A stretch of DNA of 64,000 nt from CAZFLM01 sp964519955 (lineage in GTDB: Bacteria; Armatimonadota; Chthonomonadetes; Chthonomonadales; CAJBBX01): NCBI GenBank assembly GCA_964519955.1, contig CAZFLM010000009.1, forward strand, positions 62,001-126,000, read 5' to 3'. The position numbers were made by a program, and so were the translations under genes. Under the pieces are notes generated by a model. It had not been told where the DNA came from, searched no databases, and saw only the letters and a list, made by a program, of their open reading frames with translations. Of the stretch, positions 1 through 7,039 are shown one piece after another; position 1 is the stretch's first letter; the number at the start of each line of letters is the position of its first letter.

Positions 1-1337
1 TTCTGGTTGAGGATCGTCTCGCCGGCCAGCACGTCGGCGCCGCCCATCCAACTCGCGAGGAGCGGCTTGTTCCCGAGCTTCGCGTGGTCGCGCAGGGCCT
101 CGGCGGTCCGCGTCGGGTCCGTCATGGCCTGCGGGGTGAGCACGACGAGGAGACCGTCGCTGTTCGGGTCCTTGGCGGCGATCTCGACAGCCTTGGCGTA
201 GCGCTCCGGACCAGCATCGCCCAGGATGTCGATCGGGTTGCTGTGGCTCCACTGCGGCGGCAGGACCTCGTTCATGGCCGCCATCGTCTCGTCGGAGATC
301 GGCGCCAACTCGCCGCCAGTGGTGATGAGCCAGTCCGTGGCGAGGACGCCCGGTCCGCCCGCGTTCGTCAGGATCGTGAGCCTCGGGCCCTTCGGGCGCG
401 GCTGGCGGGCCAGCACCTCCGCCATGTAGAAGAGGTCGGCGATGCGGTCGACGCGCAGCACGCCGCTGCGGCGGAACGCTGCGTCCAGGACCTCGTCGCT
501 GCCCGTGAGCGAGCCCGTGTGCGAAGCGGCGGCCTTCGCGGCCTGCTCGGTCCGGCCCGCCTTGATCACGATGATCGGCTTCGACATGGCGACTTCGCGC
601 GCGGCGGAGATGAACGAGCGCGCGTCACCGATGGACTCCATGTAGATGACGATGCTGCGCGTGTGCGGATCGTCGCCGAGGTAGTCGATCAGGTCGCCCC
701 AGCCCACGTCCAGCATCGAGCCGATGCTCACGAACGCGCTGAATCCGACCAACTCGCGGAGGCTCCAGTCCAGGACGGCCGTGCACAGCGCGCCGCTCTG
801 GCTGATGAAGCCGACCGAACCGGTGCGGGCCATCGTCGACGCGAACGTCGCGTTGACGCCGGTCGGCGGGCACATGAGACCCAGGCAGTTCGGGCCGACG
901 ATGCGCATGTGAGCGGCCCGCGCCTTCGCCAGGATCTGGTGCTCGAGTTCGATGCCCTCGGGACCGATCTCCTTGAACCCGGCCGAGATGACGATCGCCG
1001 CCTTGACGCCGACTTCGGCGCACTGGTCGATGACGCCCGGCACGGTCTTGGCGGGGGTGGCGATCACGGCCAGGTCGGGGCGCTCGGGCAGGTCCACCAC
1101 GCTCGGGTAGGCCTTGACGCCCAGGACGCTCGATCGCTTCGGGTTTACGGGGAATACGGGCCCGCCGAACGGGTTGCTTACCAGGTTCCAGAGCAGCGTG
1201 CGACCGACGCTGTTCGGTGACTCGGAGGCTCCCACGACGGCCACGGCGTTGGGCGAGAAGAACGGGCTGAGGGGACGCTCTCTCTGTCGGAAGATGTCAC
1301 TAGCGGACTCGGTCGTAGGTCTTGCAGGCGAACTCAT
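1..1337 (-). CDS. ADP-forming acetate/acyl-CoA ligase, 5' part (gene runs off the left edge)
   Basis: The visible 445 codons encode the CoA-binding Rossmann domain (about residues 20-120, AVAVVGASESPNSVGRTL near the start) followed by the succinyl-CoA-synthetase-like flavodoxin domain. The conserved phospho-histidine motif ASHTGSLTG is present, with His near residue 273. Enzymes of this family interconvert acyl-CoA plus ADP and phosphate with free acid plus ATP, in the cytoplasm. The start is ATG at 1337, preceded by AGGAG with a 6-nt spacer. The C-terminal part (ATP-grasp domain and possibly a GNAT domain, as in acyl-CoA synthetase/Pat fusions) lies outside the window, so full-length function cannot be judged. 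The family assignment is firm. Confidence 0.88.
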   Translation of the reverse strand, partial: MSSPARPTTESASDIFRQRERPLSPFFSPNAVAVVGASESPNSVGRTLLWNLVSNPFGGPVFPVNPKRSSVLGVKAYPSVVDLPERPDLAVIATPAKTVPGVIDQCAEVGVKAAIVISAGFKEIGPEGIELEHQILAKARAAHMRIVGPNCLGLMCPPTGVNATFASTMARTGSVGFISQSGALCTAVLDWSLRELVGFSAFVSIGSMLDVGWGDLIDYLGDDPHTRSIVIYMESIGDARSFISAAREVAMSKPIIVIKAGRTEQAAKAAASHTGSLTGSDEVLDAAFRRSGVLRVDRIADLFYMAEVLARQPRPKGPRLTILTNAGGPGVLATDWLITTGGELAPISDETMAAMNEVLPPQWSHSNPIDILGDAGPERYAKAVEIAAKDPNSDGLLVVLTPQAMTDPTRTAEALRDHAKLGNKPLLASWMGGADVLAGETILNQ

Positions 1338-1559
1338 CTTGGCTCCTGTGGCAGCACGGTCGGCGAGGATCGCGTTGCGACTTTCAGTTGCGCGGGTGTC
1401 ACCACTAGGGTTCCGCGCCCGGATATTGTACCCTCTGCGACCATTCCTGAGACCGTGCGCTTTGCCGGATCGTGACTTCCGCAGCCTGGCGCCGCCTCCC
1501 GCCAACGGGCTCCGGCGCAGGCGCCGCCATTCCGCCGCAGCCGAAGCGCGATCGGCATC

Positions 1560-1588
1560 TTGACATCTGCCCCTTCCTTTGTTACTCT
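1560..1588 (+). promoter_or_regulatory. Candidate sigma-70 promoter for the first prepilin gene
   Basis: TTGACA at 1560-1565, a 17-nt spacer, then TACTCT (4 of 6 matches to TATAAT) at 1583-1588. The predicted transcription start is near 1595, about 300 nt upstream of the prepilin ATG. It sits in the 557-bp gap 1338-1894 between divergent genes; apart from this promoter and the operator next to it I see no gene in that gap. Confidence 0.5.
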
Positions 1589-1595
1589 CTCGCTA

Positions 1596-1611
1596 GCGCA
1601 AACGTTTTCGC
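1596..1611. promoter_or_regulatory. Candidate LacI-family operator overlapping the transcription start
   Basis: The 16-bp quasi-palindrome GCGCAAACGTTTTCGC has a perfect AAACGTTT core and one mismatched pair in the arms. It fits the AAnCGnTT core usual for LacI/GalR-family operators and lies directly downstream of the predicted -10, a position that would block initiation. A LacI-family gene is 1.5 kb downstream at 3148-4182. Binding is inferred, not shown. Confidence 0.5.
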
Positions 1612-1894
1612 GCGCCTGTATGTCTCCCAGCCAGCGTTACAGGGGCGACTCCCTGCTGTTACGCCCCGTCCAGCCCACGCCCATCCCTGATGTCAGTTCT
1701 GCTCCCCGAGCGCGCGTGCGCGTAGCCAAGCAGTGGCACGCCGAAGGGGGCATGCCTTGAAAGGAGGGATCCGTCCACCCACCTGTCGTGAGTGCTCAGC
1801 CGGTTCCGAGGACCTTGTTGCACACAAGTGCCGTGTCGCACGTGATGGAATTCAGGTGCATCGGCCCCCATGGAGGGGCCCCTAGAGGAGAGCC

Positions 1895-2770
1895 ATGAGA
1901 AGGAACGCATTCACGCTTATCGAGCTGCTAGTTGTCATCGCAATTATCGCGATTTTGGCAGCAATCCTGTTCCCGGTCTTTGCGCAGGCCCGGGCAAAGG
2001 CTCGCCAGATCTCGTGCTTGAGCAACAGCAAGCAGGCGGGCATGGGCTTCAACATGTACGTGCAGGACTACGACGAGACCACGATCTGCATGGGCTGGGG
2101 CCGGGAATGGTGGATCATGGTCTACCCGTACGTCAAGAGCACGGACGTGTTCCGCTGCCCGGACCGCACGGAAGGCAAGACAGACTGCCAGCAGCCCTTC
2201 GGCGTTGGCCAGGTTATCTGCATCTCGGATCGCGACGGGTACGGCTACAATTGGGGCCCCATCGGCTGGCGCGGAGGCGGGCTCATGGGCCAGCAGCAGG
2301 CCGATACGGCCCGCGGAACCAGTTCGTGGATCCCGGGCGTCTCACTCGCCTCGATTCAGTACCCCGCGCAGATGTTCGCCTTCGGCGACACCTACGACAC
2401 CCCGCGCCAGACCCTTGGCATCGGCTTCGCAGGTGACACGTGGCGGGGCAGCAGCAACGCAAGCCTGCGCCACATGGGCGGCCAGTTCAACTACGCGTTC
2501 GTCGACGGCCACGCGAAGACCGTGAAGGTGCGCGCCGGCTACATGGCAGGGGCCTTCAGCGGCCGCCTGATCATGGTCGCCTCGGCGGGCATGGCGGGCG
2601 CGTACTGCGCCGACCCGGACGGCATCATCTACAAGAACAGCTACAAGGGCGACAGCATGTCTGTGCCGGACGCCATCGTCTGCAAGAACATCGTGCCCTG
2701 GATCCAGGCGAACTTCCCGCCCTGCACATCCTCCAGCGCCGCCGGCACCGACTGCCTGATGACCGACTAG
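1895..2770 (+). CDS. Prepilin-type protein with N-terminal cleavage/methylation motif and H-X9-DG C-terminal motif
   Basis: A 291-residue pseudopilin-like protein. The N-terminus MRRNAFTLIELLVVIAII is a class III (type IV pilin/type II secretion) leader, processed by prepilin peptidase before the Phe-Thr; the following hydrophobic helix would anchor it in the membrane. The C-terminal half contains HMGGQFNYAFVDGH, the H-X9-DG motif of DUF1559-like prepilins that are strongly expanded in Planctomycetota and Armatimonadota. GAGGAG lies 5 nt before the ATG. It is a clear paralogue of the prepilin at 4802-5629: both share the ARAKAR..CLSN.KQ segment and the later GYGYNWGP block. Its role (pilus subunit or surface-displayed pseudopilin) cannot be decided from sequence. 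Confidence 0.92.
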   Translation: MRRNAFTLIELLVVIAIIAILAAILFPVFAQARAKARQISCLSNSKQAGMGFNMYVQDYDETTICMGWGREWWIMVYPYVKSTDVFRCPDRTEGKTDCQQPFGVGQVICISDRDGYGYNWGPIGWRGGGLMGQQQADTARGTSSWIPGVSLASIQYPAQMFAFGDTYDTPRQTLGIGFAGDTWRGSSNASLRHMGGQFNYAFVDGHAKTVKVRAGYMAGAFSGRLIMVASAGMAGAYCADPDGIIYKNSYKGDSMSVPDAIVCKNIVPWIQANFPPCTSSSAAGTDCLMTD

Positions 2771-2794
2771 CTGCGACCGGCGGAGTGAACCACC

Positions 2795-2950
2795 ATGCAT
2801 AGGCTAGGCAGATTTGCCGCAGCGTTCGCGGTGCTCGCCGCTCTCTCGCTCAGCCTCGTAGCAGGCTGCAGCAAGCAGCAGGCGCCGGAGGACAACCCGA
2901 ACATGTCGGCGCAGGAGAAGCAGGATCGCGCCGACAAAGAGGGCAAGTAG
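2795..2950 (+). CDS. Small lipoprotein (51 aa)
   Basis: A short gene 24 nt after the prepilin. The protein begins MHRLGRFAAAFAVLAALS and has a lipobox LVAGC (residues 21-25), so it should be a lipid-anchored peptide of about 27 mature residues, acidic and lysine-rich, ending DKEGK. A second small lipoprotein with the same kind of ending (EGK) lies next to the other prepilin (4188-4427), which supports a real paired arrangement. No family is recognised. Its termination is followed by a strong hairpin at 2978-3012. Confidence 0.7.
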   Translation: MHRLGRFAAAFAVLAALSLSLVAGCSKQQAPEDNPNMSAQEKQDRADKEGK

Positions 2951-2977
2951 CGCTCCCGCGGCGCACGAAGCAGGACC

Positions 2978-3012
2978 GAGACCCCCGCGCCTGGAACATG
3001 GGCGGGGGTCTC
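2978..3012 (+). terminator. Hairpin terminator after the first prepilin/lipoprotein pair
   Basis: A perfect 11-bp inverted repeat, GAGACCCCCGC (2978-2988) and GCGGGGGTCTC (3002-3012), with a 13-nt loop, followed by a weak T-containing tail. Confidence 0.7.
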
Positions 3013-3147
3013 GTCTGTTCAGCATCGGCGGCGCCGGCCATGCCGCTCGATGCGGCTCGCGCCGCGGAGATGCCGCCGCCCAGACAGGTGCGCAGCCGGC
3101 GCGCTCAGACGCCCTCTCCCGAGCCGCGCCGCGGCGAGGAGCCAAAC

Positions 3148-4182
3148 GTGAAACGCACCACGATAGGCGACATCGCCGCCGCTCTGGGCCTATCGGCCTC
3201 CACGGTGTCCAAGGTGCTGAACGGCCGGGGCGATGCCAAGATCCCGGAGGGGACCCGAGAGCGGGTGCGGGTAGCCGCAGCCGGCATGGGATACACCCCC
3301 AACCTGGCCGCCCGCGCCCTGGTGCAAGGACGCACGAACGCGGTAGCCGTCTGGGCCGAGACCCTGGCCGACTTCCACGCCAACATCGTGAATCTGCTCC
3401 AGGACGCGATGCGCCCCTCCGGCTACGAGATGCTCGTCAGCGACGTGGTGAAGCATCCGAACTGGCACGCTCACCTCCAGCGCAGGCCGATCTGGCCCGT
3501 CGACGGCATCATCGCAGTGGACACCCCGCGCTCGGTCGAGTTGCTGCTGTCGGTAGCATCCAGCAGCCGGCCGCCCGTCGTCAGCCTCGGAGCGTACTAC
3601 TCCGACCTGGTCGACCAAGTCGGAATCGACCTCCGGGCCGGCGTTGTCGAGGGCGTGACGCATCTCGTCGCCTCCGGACGGCGCAATGTGGCGTACCTGG
3701 TGTGCAACCACGGCTACCGCGCCGGCGACGCCCGGTATGACGGCTACAACGCCGTGATGTCGGAGGCAGGGCGGACACCTCAGTACATCCGCGGCACGGC
3801 CTCCTCGCGCGCCGACGGATACACAACGATGGCCGCCTACCTCGCCGCACAACCGGCGCCCGATGCTCTGTTCTGCTTCAACGATGAGATGGCCCTCGGC
3901 GCCTATCGGGCCATCCGCGAGGCGGGGCTGCGAGTCCCGGGCGATATCGCCTTGATGGGTTGCGACGGCATCCACGACCTGGAGTACCTGGAGTGTCCGA
4001 TGAGCACCGTGGCGCAACCATGTGCCGAGGGGTGTGAGATCGCCTGGGCGTTCCTGCAGCGGCGCATCGGCGAGCCCGACCGCCCGCGCCAGTCCATTGT
4101 CCTCGCCTCACGGTTCGTGGGCCGCGAGTCCACGGCCGCACCGACGGGTCGTGCGACCTCAGGAAGCGGGATAGTGCCCTGA
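3148..4182 (+). CDS. LacI/GalR-family transcriptional regulator
   Basis: A 344-residue regulator. The N-terminal helix-turn-helix TTIGDIAAALGLSASTVSKV is canonical, followed by the hinge region and a periplasmic-binding-protein-like sensor domain (about residues 60-330) with the usual FNDEMALGAYRAIREAG segment. The start is GTG 3148, chosen because GAGGA at 3136-3140 lies 7 nt upstream and it places the helix-turn-helix at the very N-terminus; the frame stays open upstream to an ATG at 2998, but that would read through the terminator hairpin. It lies between the two prepilin/lipoprotein pairs and is the obvious candidate to bind the AAnCGnTT palindromes at 1596 and 4529. Effector unknown; sugars are typical for the family. 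Confidence 0.9.
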   Translation: MKRTTIGDIAAALGLSASTVSKVLNGRGDAKIPEGTRERVRVAAAGMGYTPNLAARALVQGRTNAVAVWAETLADFHANIVNLLQDAMRPSGYEMLVSDVVKHPNWHAHLQRRPIWPVDGIIAVDTPRSVELLLSVASSSRPPVVSLGAYYSDLVDQVGIDLRAGVVEGVTHLVASGRRNVAYLVCNHGYRAGDARYDGYNAVMSEAGRTPQYIRGTASSRADGYTTMAAYLAAQPAPDALFCFNDEMALGAYRAIREAGLRVPGDIALMGCDGIHDLEYLECPMSTVAQPCAEGCEIAWAFLQRRIGEPDRPRQSIVLASRFVGRESTAAPTGRATSGSGIVP

Positions 4183-4187
4183 AGCAG

Positions 4188-4427
4188 GTGCTGAAGCTGG
4201 CCGCGGCGCACGTCGCGGTGTTCACGGCGGTTGCCATGCTGGGTGCATGCGGCCAGGCGGGCTCCAACCCGCCGCAGACACCCGAGCAGCGACCGGCCGA
4301 TCTGGGGAAGAGCATCGAGGAGGCGGAGAACGATCCGAGGATCGCCGCCGAGGACATGAAGCTGCGCGTGAACGCCCTGCACCTCATGCTGAACCAGGAG
4401 AAGAGCCTGGCCTCCGAGGGCAAGTGA
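4188..4427 (+). CDS. Small lipoprotein (79 aa)
   Basis: It starts at GTG 4188, 5 nt after the LacI-family stop codon, so it is probably co-transcribed with it. A signal peptide ends in lipobox LGAC (residues 18-21). The mature part is about 59 residues, charged and predicted helical (KSIEEAENDPRIAAEDMKLR), ending ASEGK. There is no recognised domain. It mirrors the small lipoprotein after the first prepilin and precedes the second prepilin. Confidence 0.65.
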   Translation: MLKLAAAHVAVFTAVAMLGACGQAGSNPPQTPEQRPADLGKSIEEAENDPRIAAEDMKLRVNALHLMLNQEKSLASEGK

Positions 4428-4528
4428 CCGCAGCGCTCCTGGCTCGTCCGCCAACCGATGGGCTCCGCGCGCATGCGGAGCGCACTGACATGGCCGCCCG
4501 CGCCGCCCCATCGCCGCAGCACTCCCCT

Positions 4529-4540
4529 GGAACCGGTTCC
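4529..4540. promoter_or_regulatory. Candidate LacI-family operator upstream of the second prepilin
   Basis: A perfect 12-bp palindrome, GGAACCGGTTCC, with the central CG and AAnCGnTT core typical of LacI/GalR operators, 261 nt before the second prepilin ATG. No convincing -35/-10 pair was found near it. The rest of the 374-bp gap 4428-4801 holds only short hairpins (for example GCCACT-tctcc-AGTGGC near 4657) and no gene. Confidence 0.4.
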
Positions 4541-4801
4541 GCGCGTCGACTGGCCCGTCCCACCCCGTCCTTCTGCGTGTTGCCAAGATCACCACACGCG
4601 CGCACCGGCGCGGGCCTTTTGGCGGCGCCTCGCGGTGCGTAATGGCGTGTGAGACGGCCACTTCTCCAGTGGCGCGCCGCGGACCGGACGCCGGCCCGCA
4701 GCGACCGAAGTCTCCGAGAGCGGACGCTGCCCCGCATCCGCAGCACAGGTGGATCGCAGTGGAAGTCGCGGGGCCGAGGGAGGCCCGGACGGGAGAAGAC
4801 G

Positions 4802-5629
4802 ATGAGACGAAGAGCGTTCACCCTGATCGAGCTGCTCGTTGTGATCGCGATTATCGCGATTCTGGCAGCGATCCTCTTCCCAGTGTTCTCGCAGGCACGG
4901 GCGAAGGCGCGCGCCATCGCCTGCCTCAGCAACACCAAGCAGATAGGCCTCGCGCTGAGCATGTACGCACAGGACTACGACGAGGCCCTGCCGTGCGTGA
5001 TGAGGAACGTGTCGCCCACCTCGGAGTACAGCAACACCAACTGGGGCGGCTATGTCGATGCGTGGATGGAACTCGTGCCGTACGTCAGGAGCATCGACCT
5101 CTGGTTCTGCCCAGACCGCAACGAGACATGCTCGGGTGGCCCGCACGGTTCAGGCACCCTCAACCCCTCGTCCCGGTGCCTCGGGTATGGCTACAACTGG
5201 GGGCCCATGATCTACGGCGGTGGAGGGCTGCTGGGCGCGGCCACTACGGCCTCCGACGGCTCGGTCTATCAGCCGGGCCGGCAGTTGGCCGCGATCACGG
5301 CCCCGGCGGACACAATGGCCTACGCCGACACGTACGACACGTTCCGCTACACCATCGGGATGACCAACATCCTGGCCACCTACTCCGGGTCTACCTCGGG
5401 CGGAATGCGGCACGGCGGCCGGTTCAACGTGGTGTTCTGCGACGGGCACGCGAAGAACATGCAGTGGCGGGCCGGTACGTCCGCGTTCGGCACGGGGGCC
5501 ATGCCGCGCAGTCAGGCTGACCGATACAAGTACTGCGCCGACACCACCGAGTACCTGTCAACCTACAGCATGACCTGCGGCGACCTGGTCGACTACGCCG
5601 CCAGCGTCACGACGTGGTACTCCGACTAG
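4802..5629 (+). CDS. Prepilin-type protein with N-terminal cleavage/methylation motif and H-X9-DG motif (second copy)
   Basis: A 275-residue paralogue of the prepilin at 1895-2770. It begins MRRRAFTLIELLVVIAII, has the FPVFSQARAKARAIACLS segment after the helix, and carries the C-terminal motif HGGRFNVVFCDGH. The start is ATG 4802 with GGGAGAAG just upstream; a longer in-frame extension to 4649 is rejected because it would bury the leader peptide. Cysteines around residues 103-110 (FCPDRNETC) may form a disulfide, as in the first copy (FRCPDRTEGKTDC). It is likely membrane-anchored after prepilin peptidase cleavage. It is followed by a strong terminator. Confidence 0.92.
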   Translation: MRRRAFTLIELLVVIAIIAILAAILFPVFSQARAKARAIACLSNTKQIGLALSMYAQDYDEALPCVMRNVSPTSEYSNTNWGGYVDAWMELVPYVRSIDLWFCPDRNETCSGGPHGSGTLNPSSRCLGYGYNWGPMIYGGGGLLGAATTASDGSVYQPGRQLAAITAPADTMAYADTYDTFRYTIGMTNILATYSGSTSGGMRHGGRFNVVFCDGHAKNMQWRAGTSAFGTGAMPRSQADRYKYCADTTEYLSTYSMTCGDLVDYAASVTTWYSD

Positions 5630-5656
5630 ACAGCTCAGCGCACGCGTTCGAAGCGT

Positions 5657-5684
5657 AACGGCCCCACCATCAGGTGGGGCCGTT
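5657..5684. terminator. Intrinsic terminator between convergent prepilin and amidase genes
   Basis: A perfect 12-bp stem, AACGGCCCCACC (5657-5668) and GGTGGGGCCGTT (5673-5684), with a 4-nt loop ATCA; the final GTTT gives a short U-tract for the plus strand. It sits 3 nt before the end of the minus-strand amidase gene, so it may serve both genes. Confidence 0.85.
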
Positions 5685-5687
5685 TCG

Positions 5688-6269
5688 CTACTCCGGCCCG
5701 CACAGCCTGCGGATACGATCCAGGTCAAGGCCTGCAGGGTCGTTCTTCCGCCCCGCTGGCAGCGCGATGGCGGCATGCGACACGATCCGCTCGTCCGGTA
5801 TCCGGTACCGCTCCCGGAGGCGCCGGATAACCGCCGCGGCGGCCTCGAGCTGGGCGTCCGGATAGGGGTCCGCCCCATCGTTCAGGTTCACCAACTCGAT
5901 GCCGACGCTGTACCCGTTCACGTTCCGCTCGCCGCCCAGCGACGAGGTGCCTGCGTGCCAGGCGCGCTTCTCGTCGGGCACCATCTGCACCACCCGCCCG
6001 TCGCGGTCGATGACGTAGTGCGCCGAGACTCGCGACTTCGGGTCCAGGAAGTGCACCACGGTGTCGTCGAGCGTCGGGATCACGGTCGAGTGAATCACGA
6101 CCGCGTTCACCACCGGCGCCGGCCGCTCGCTGAAGTTCGGCGACGGGACGACCTCGATGAGGAGAGGCGGGTGTCTGTGCACGATCGGCACCTCCGTTAG
6201 GCAGAGAAGCAGCAGCGCGGGCAATGCGAGGCGGGCAATGCCGGCGATCGTCAGTTCCATGGAGCCCAC
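5688..6269 (-). CDS. N-acetylmuramoyl-L-alanine amidase (AmpD-like Amidase_2 family), exported
   Basis: A 193-residue protein with an N-terminal hydrophobic segment (ALPALLLLCL), then the Amidase_2 fold. Zinc ligands match the AmpD pattern: His60 in AVVIHST, His165 in IVSHAAIA and Asp177 in RKNDPAG, with the catalytic Lys175. SAHYVIDRDG and WHAGTSS are also typical. It would cleave the bond between MurNAc and L-Ala in peptidoglycan or its fragments, probably outside the inner membrane given the leader. The start is either GTG 6269 or ATG 6260, three codons later; AGGTGG precedes the latter. It stands alone, convergent with the prepilin gene. Confidence 0.9.
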   Translation of the reverse strand: MGSMELTIAGIARLALPALLLLCLTEVPIVHRHPPLLIEVVPSPNFSERPAPVVNAVVIHSTVIPTLDDTVVHFLDPKSRVSAHYVIDRDGRVVQMVPDEKRAWHAGTSSLGGERNVNGYSVGIELVNLNDGADPYPDAQLEAAAAVIRRLRERYRIPDERIVSHAAIALPAGRKNDPAGLDLDRIRRLCGPE

Positions 6270-6279
6270 CTACCCGGTG

Positions 6280-6285
6280 TATAAT
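6280..6285 (+). promoter_or_regulatory. -10 element for the DUF433/DUF5615 pair
   Basis: A perfect TATAAT preceded by TG, 46 nt before the DUF433 ATG. No good -35 is visible, so it may work as an extended -10 type promoter. Confidence 0.45.
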
Positions 6286-6331
6286 GGCATATGCCGCCAT
6301 CCGTCCAGGCGGCGCCGACAGGAGATCCCGC

Positions 6332-6670
6332 ATGGCCGCTGCAGCACCGCTGCCGCCACCTGTGCCCATCCGAGAGGGCGACGGTGGCGTCCTACTGGTT
6401 GCGAACACCCGGGTCACGCTCGACTCGGTCGTGAGCGCCTTCCGAGGCGGCGCAACGCCGGAGGATATCGCCACCAAGTACCCGTCGCTGAACCTGCCAG
6501 ACGTGTACTCCGTCGTGACGTACGACCTGTGGAACACCGCCAGCATCGATGCCTATATGGCCCGCCGTCGGCAAGAGATCGACGCGCTGCGCATTGAACT
6601 GGAGGCACAGCACCCGCAGGAAGGCATCCGCGCGCGTCTGATGGCGAGACGGGATCGGCAGACCCCGTAG
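6332..6670 (+). CDS. DUF433 domain antitoxin-like protein
   Basis: 112 residues. The core VLLVANTRVTLDSVVSAFR, then GGATPEDIATKYPSLNLPDV, matches the DUF433 (COG2442) helix-turn-helix-like domain, usually the antitoxin partner of a DUF5615 PIN-like protein. The start is ATG 6332 with AGGAG 8 nt upstream. The gene directly downstream (6673) is the expected DUF5615 partner but is frameshifted, leaving the antitoxin apparently alone. Confidence 0.85.
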   Translation: MAAAAPLPPPVPIREGDGGVLLVANTRVTLDSVVSAFRGGATPEDIATKYPSLNLPDVYSVVTYDLWNTASIDAYMARRRQEIDALRIELEAQHPQEGIRARLMARRDRQTP

Positions 6671-6672
6671 CC

Positions 6673-7027
6673 ATGCTCCCCTTGCTTGCCGACGAGGATC
6701 TGGACAACGACATCCTCAGGGCACTCGCGCGCGCCCCCCGCCGTAGACATCGTGCGCGTCCAGGACGTAGGCCTCAGTGGCGCGCCGGACATCGAGGTCC
6801 TGGCGTGGGCCGCCCAGGAGGGGCGCGCGGTCGTCAGCCATGATGTCGCGACGCTTGTGGGAGCGGCACTGGCCCGGGCACAAGCAGGACTGCCAATGCC
6901 CGGCGTCGTCGTGGTCCGTCACGCCACACCCATTGGCGACGTTGTCGACGGTCTGGTTCTGGCATCGCAGTGCAGCCTGGCCGGTGAGTGGGAAGGGCGA
7001 GTCCTGTACCTGCCGTTCCGAGACTGA
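6673..7027 (+). pseudogene. DUF5615 PIN-like toxin, frameshifted in a C run
   Basis: Translation from ATG 6673 gives MLPLLADEDLDNDILRAL, the DUF5615 N-terminus with its acidic active-site residues; the reading then moves to another frame that continues AVDIVRVQDVGLSGAPD and VVSHDVATLV to the stop at 7027. Removing one C from the run at 6734-6739 joins the two halves into a normal ~117-residue protein. DUF5615 proteins are predicted PIN-fold RNases. It could be a real inactivating mutation, programmed slippage or a sequencing error. Confidence 0.8.
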
Positions 7028-7039
7028 CCTCCGGATCGC

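Noticed and set aside
84..1220. Long plus-strand open frame at the left edge
   Set aside because: It is antisense to the acyl-CoA synthetase, whose domains and catalytic His are on the minus strand; the plus-strand product is Arg/Asp/Val-rich and matches nothing.
2998..3147. Longer start of the LacI-family gene
   Set aside because: It would begin in the terminator loop and add a non-homologous stretch before the helix-turn-helix; GTG 3148 has a good ribosome site.
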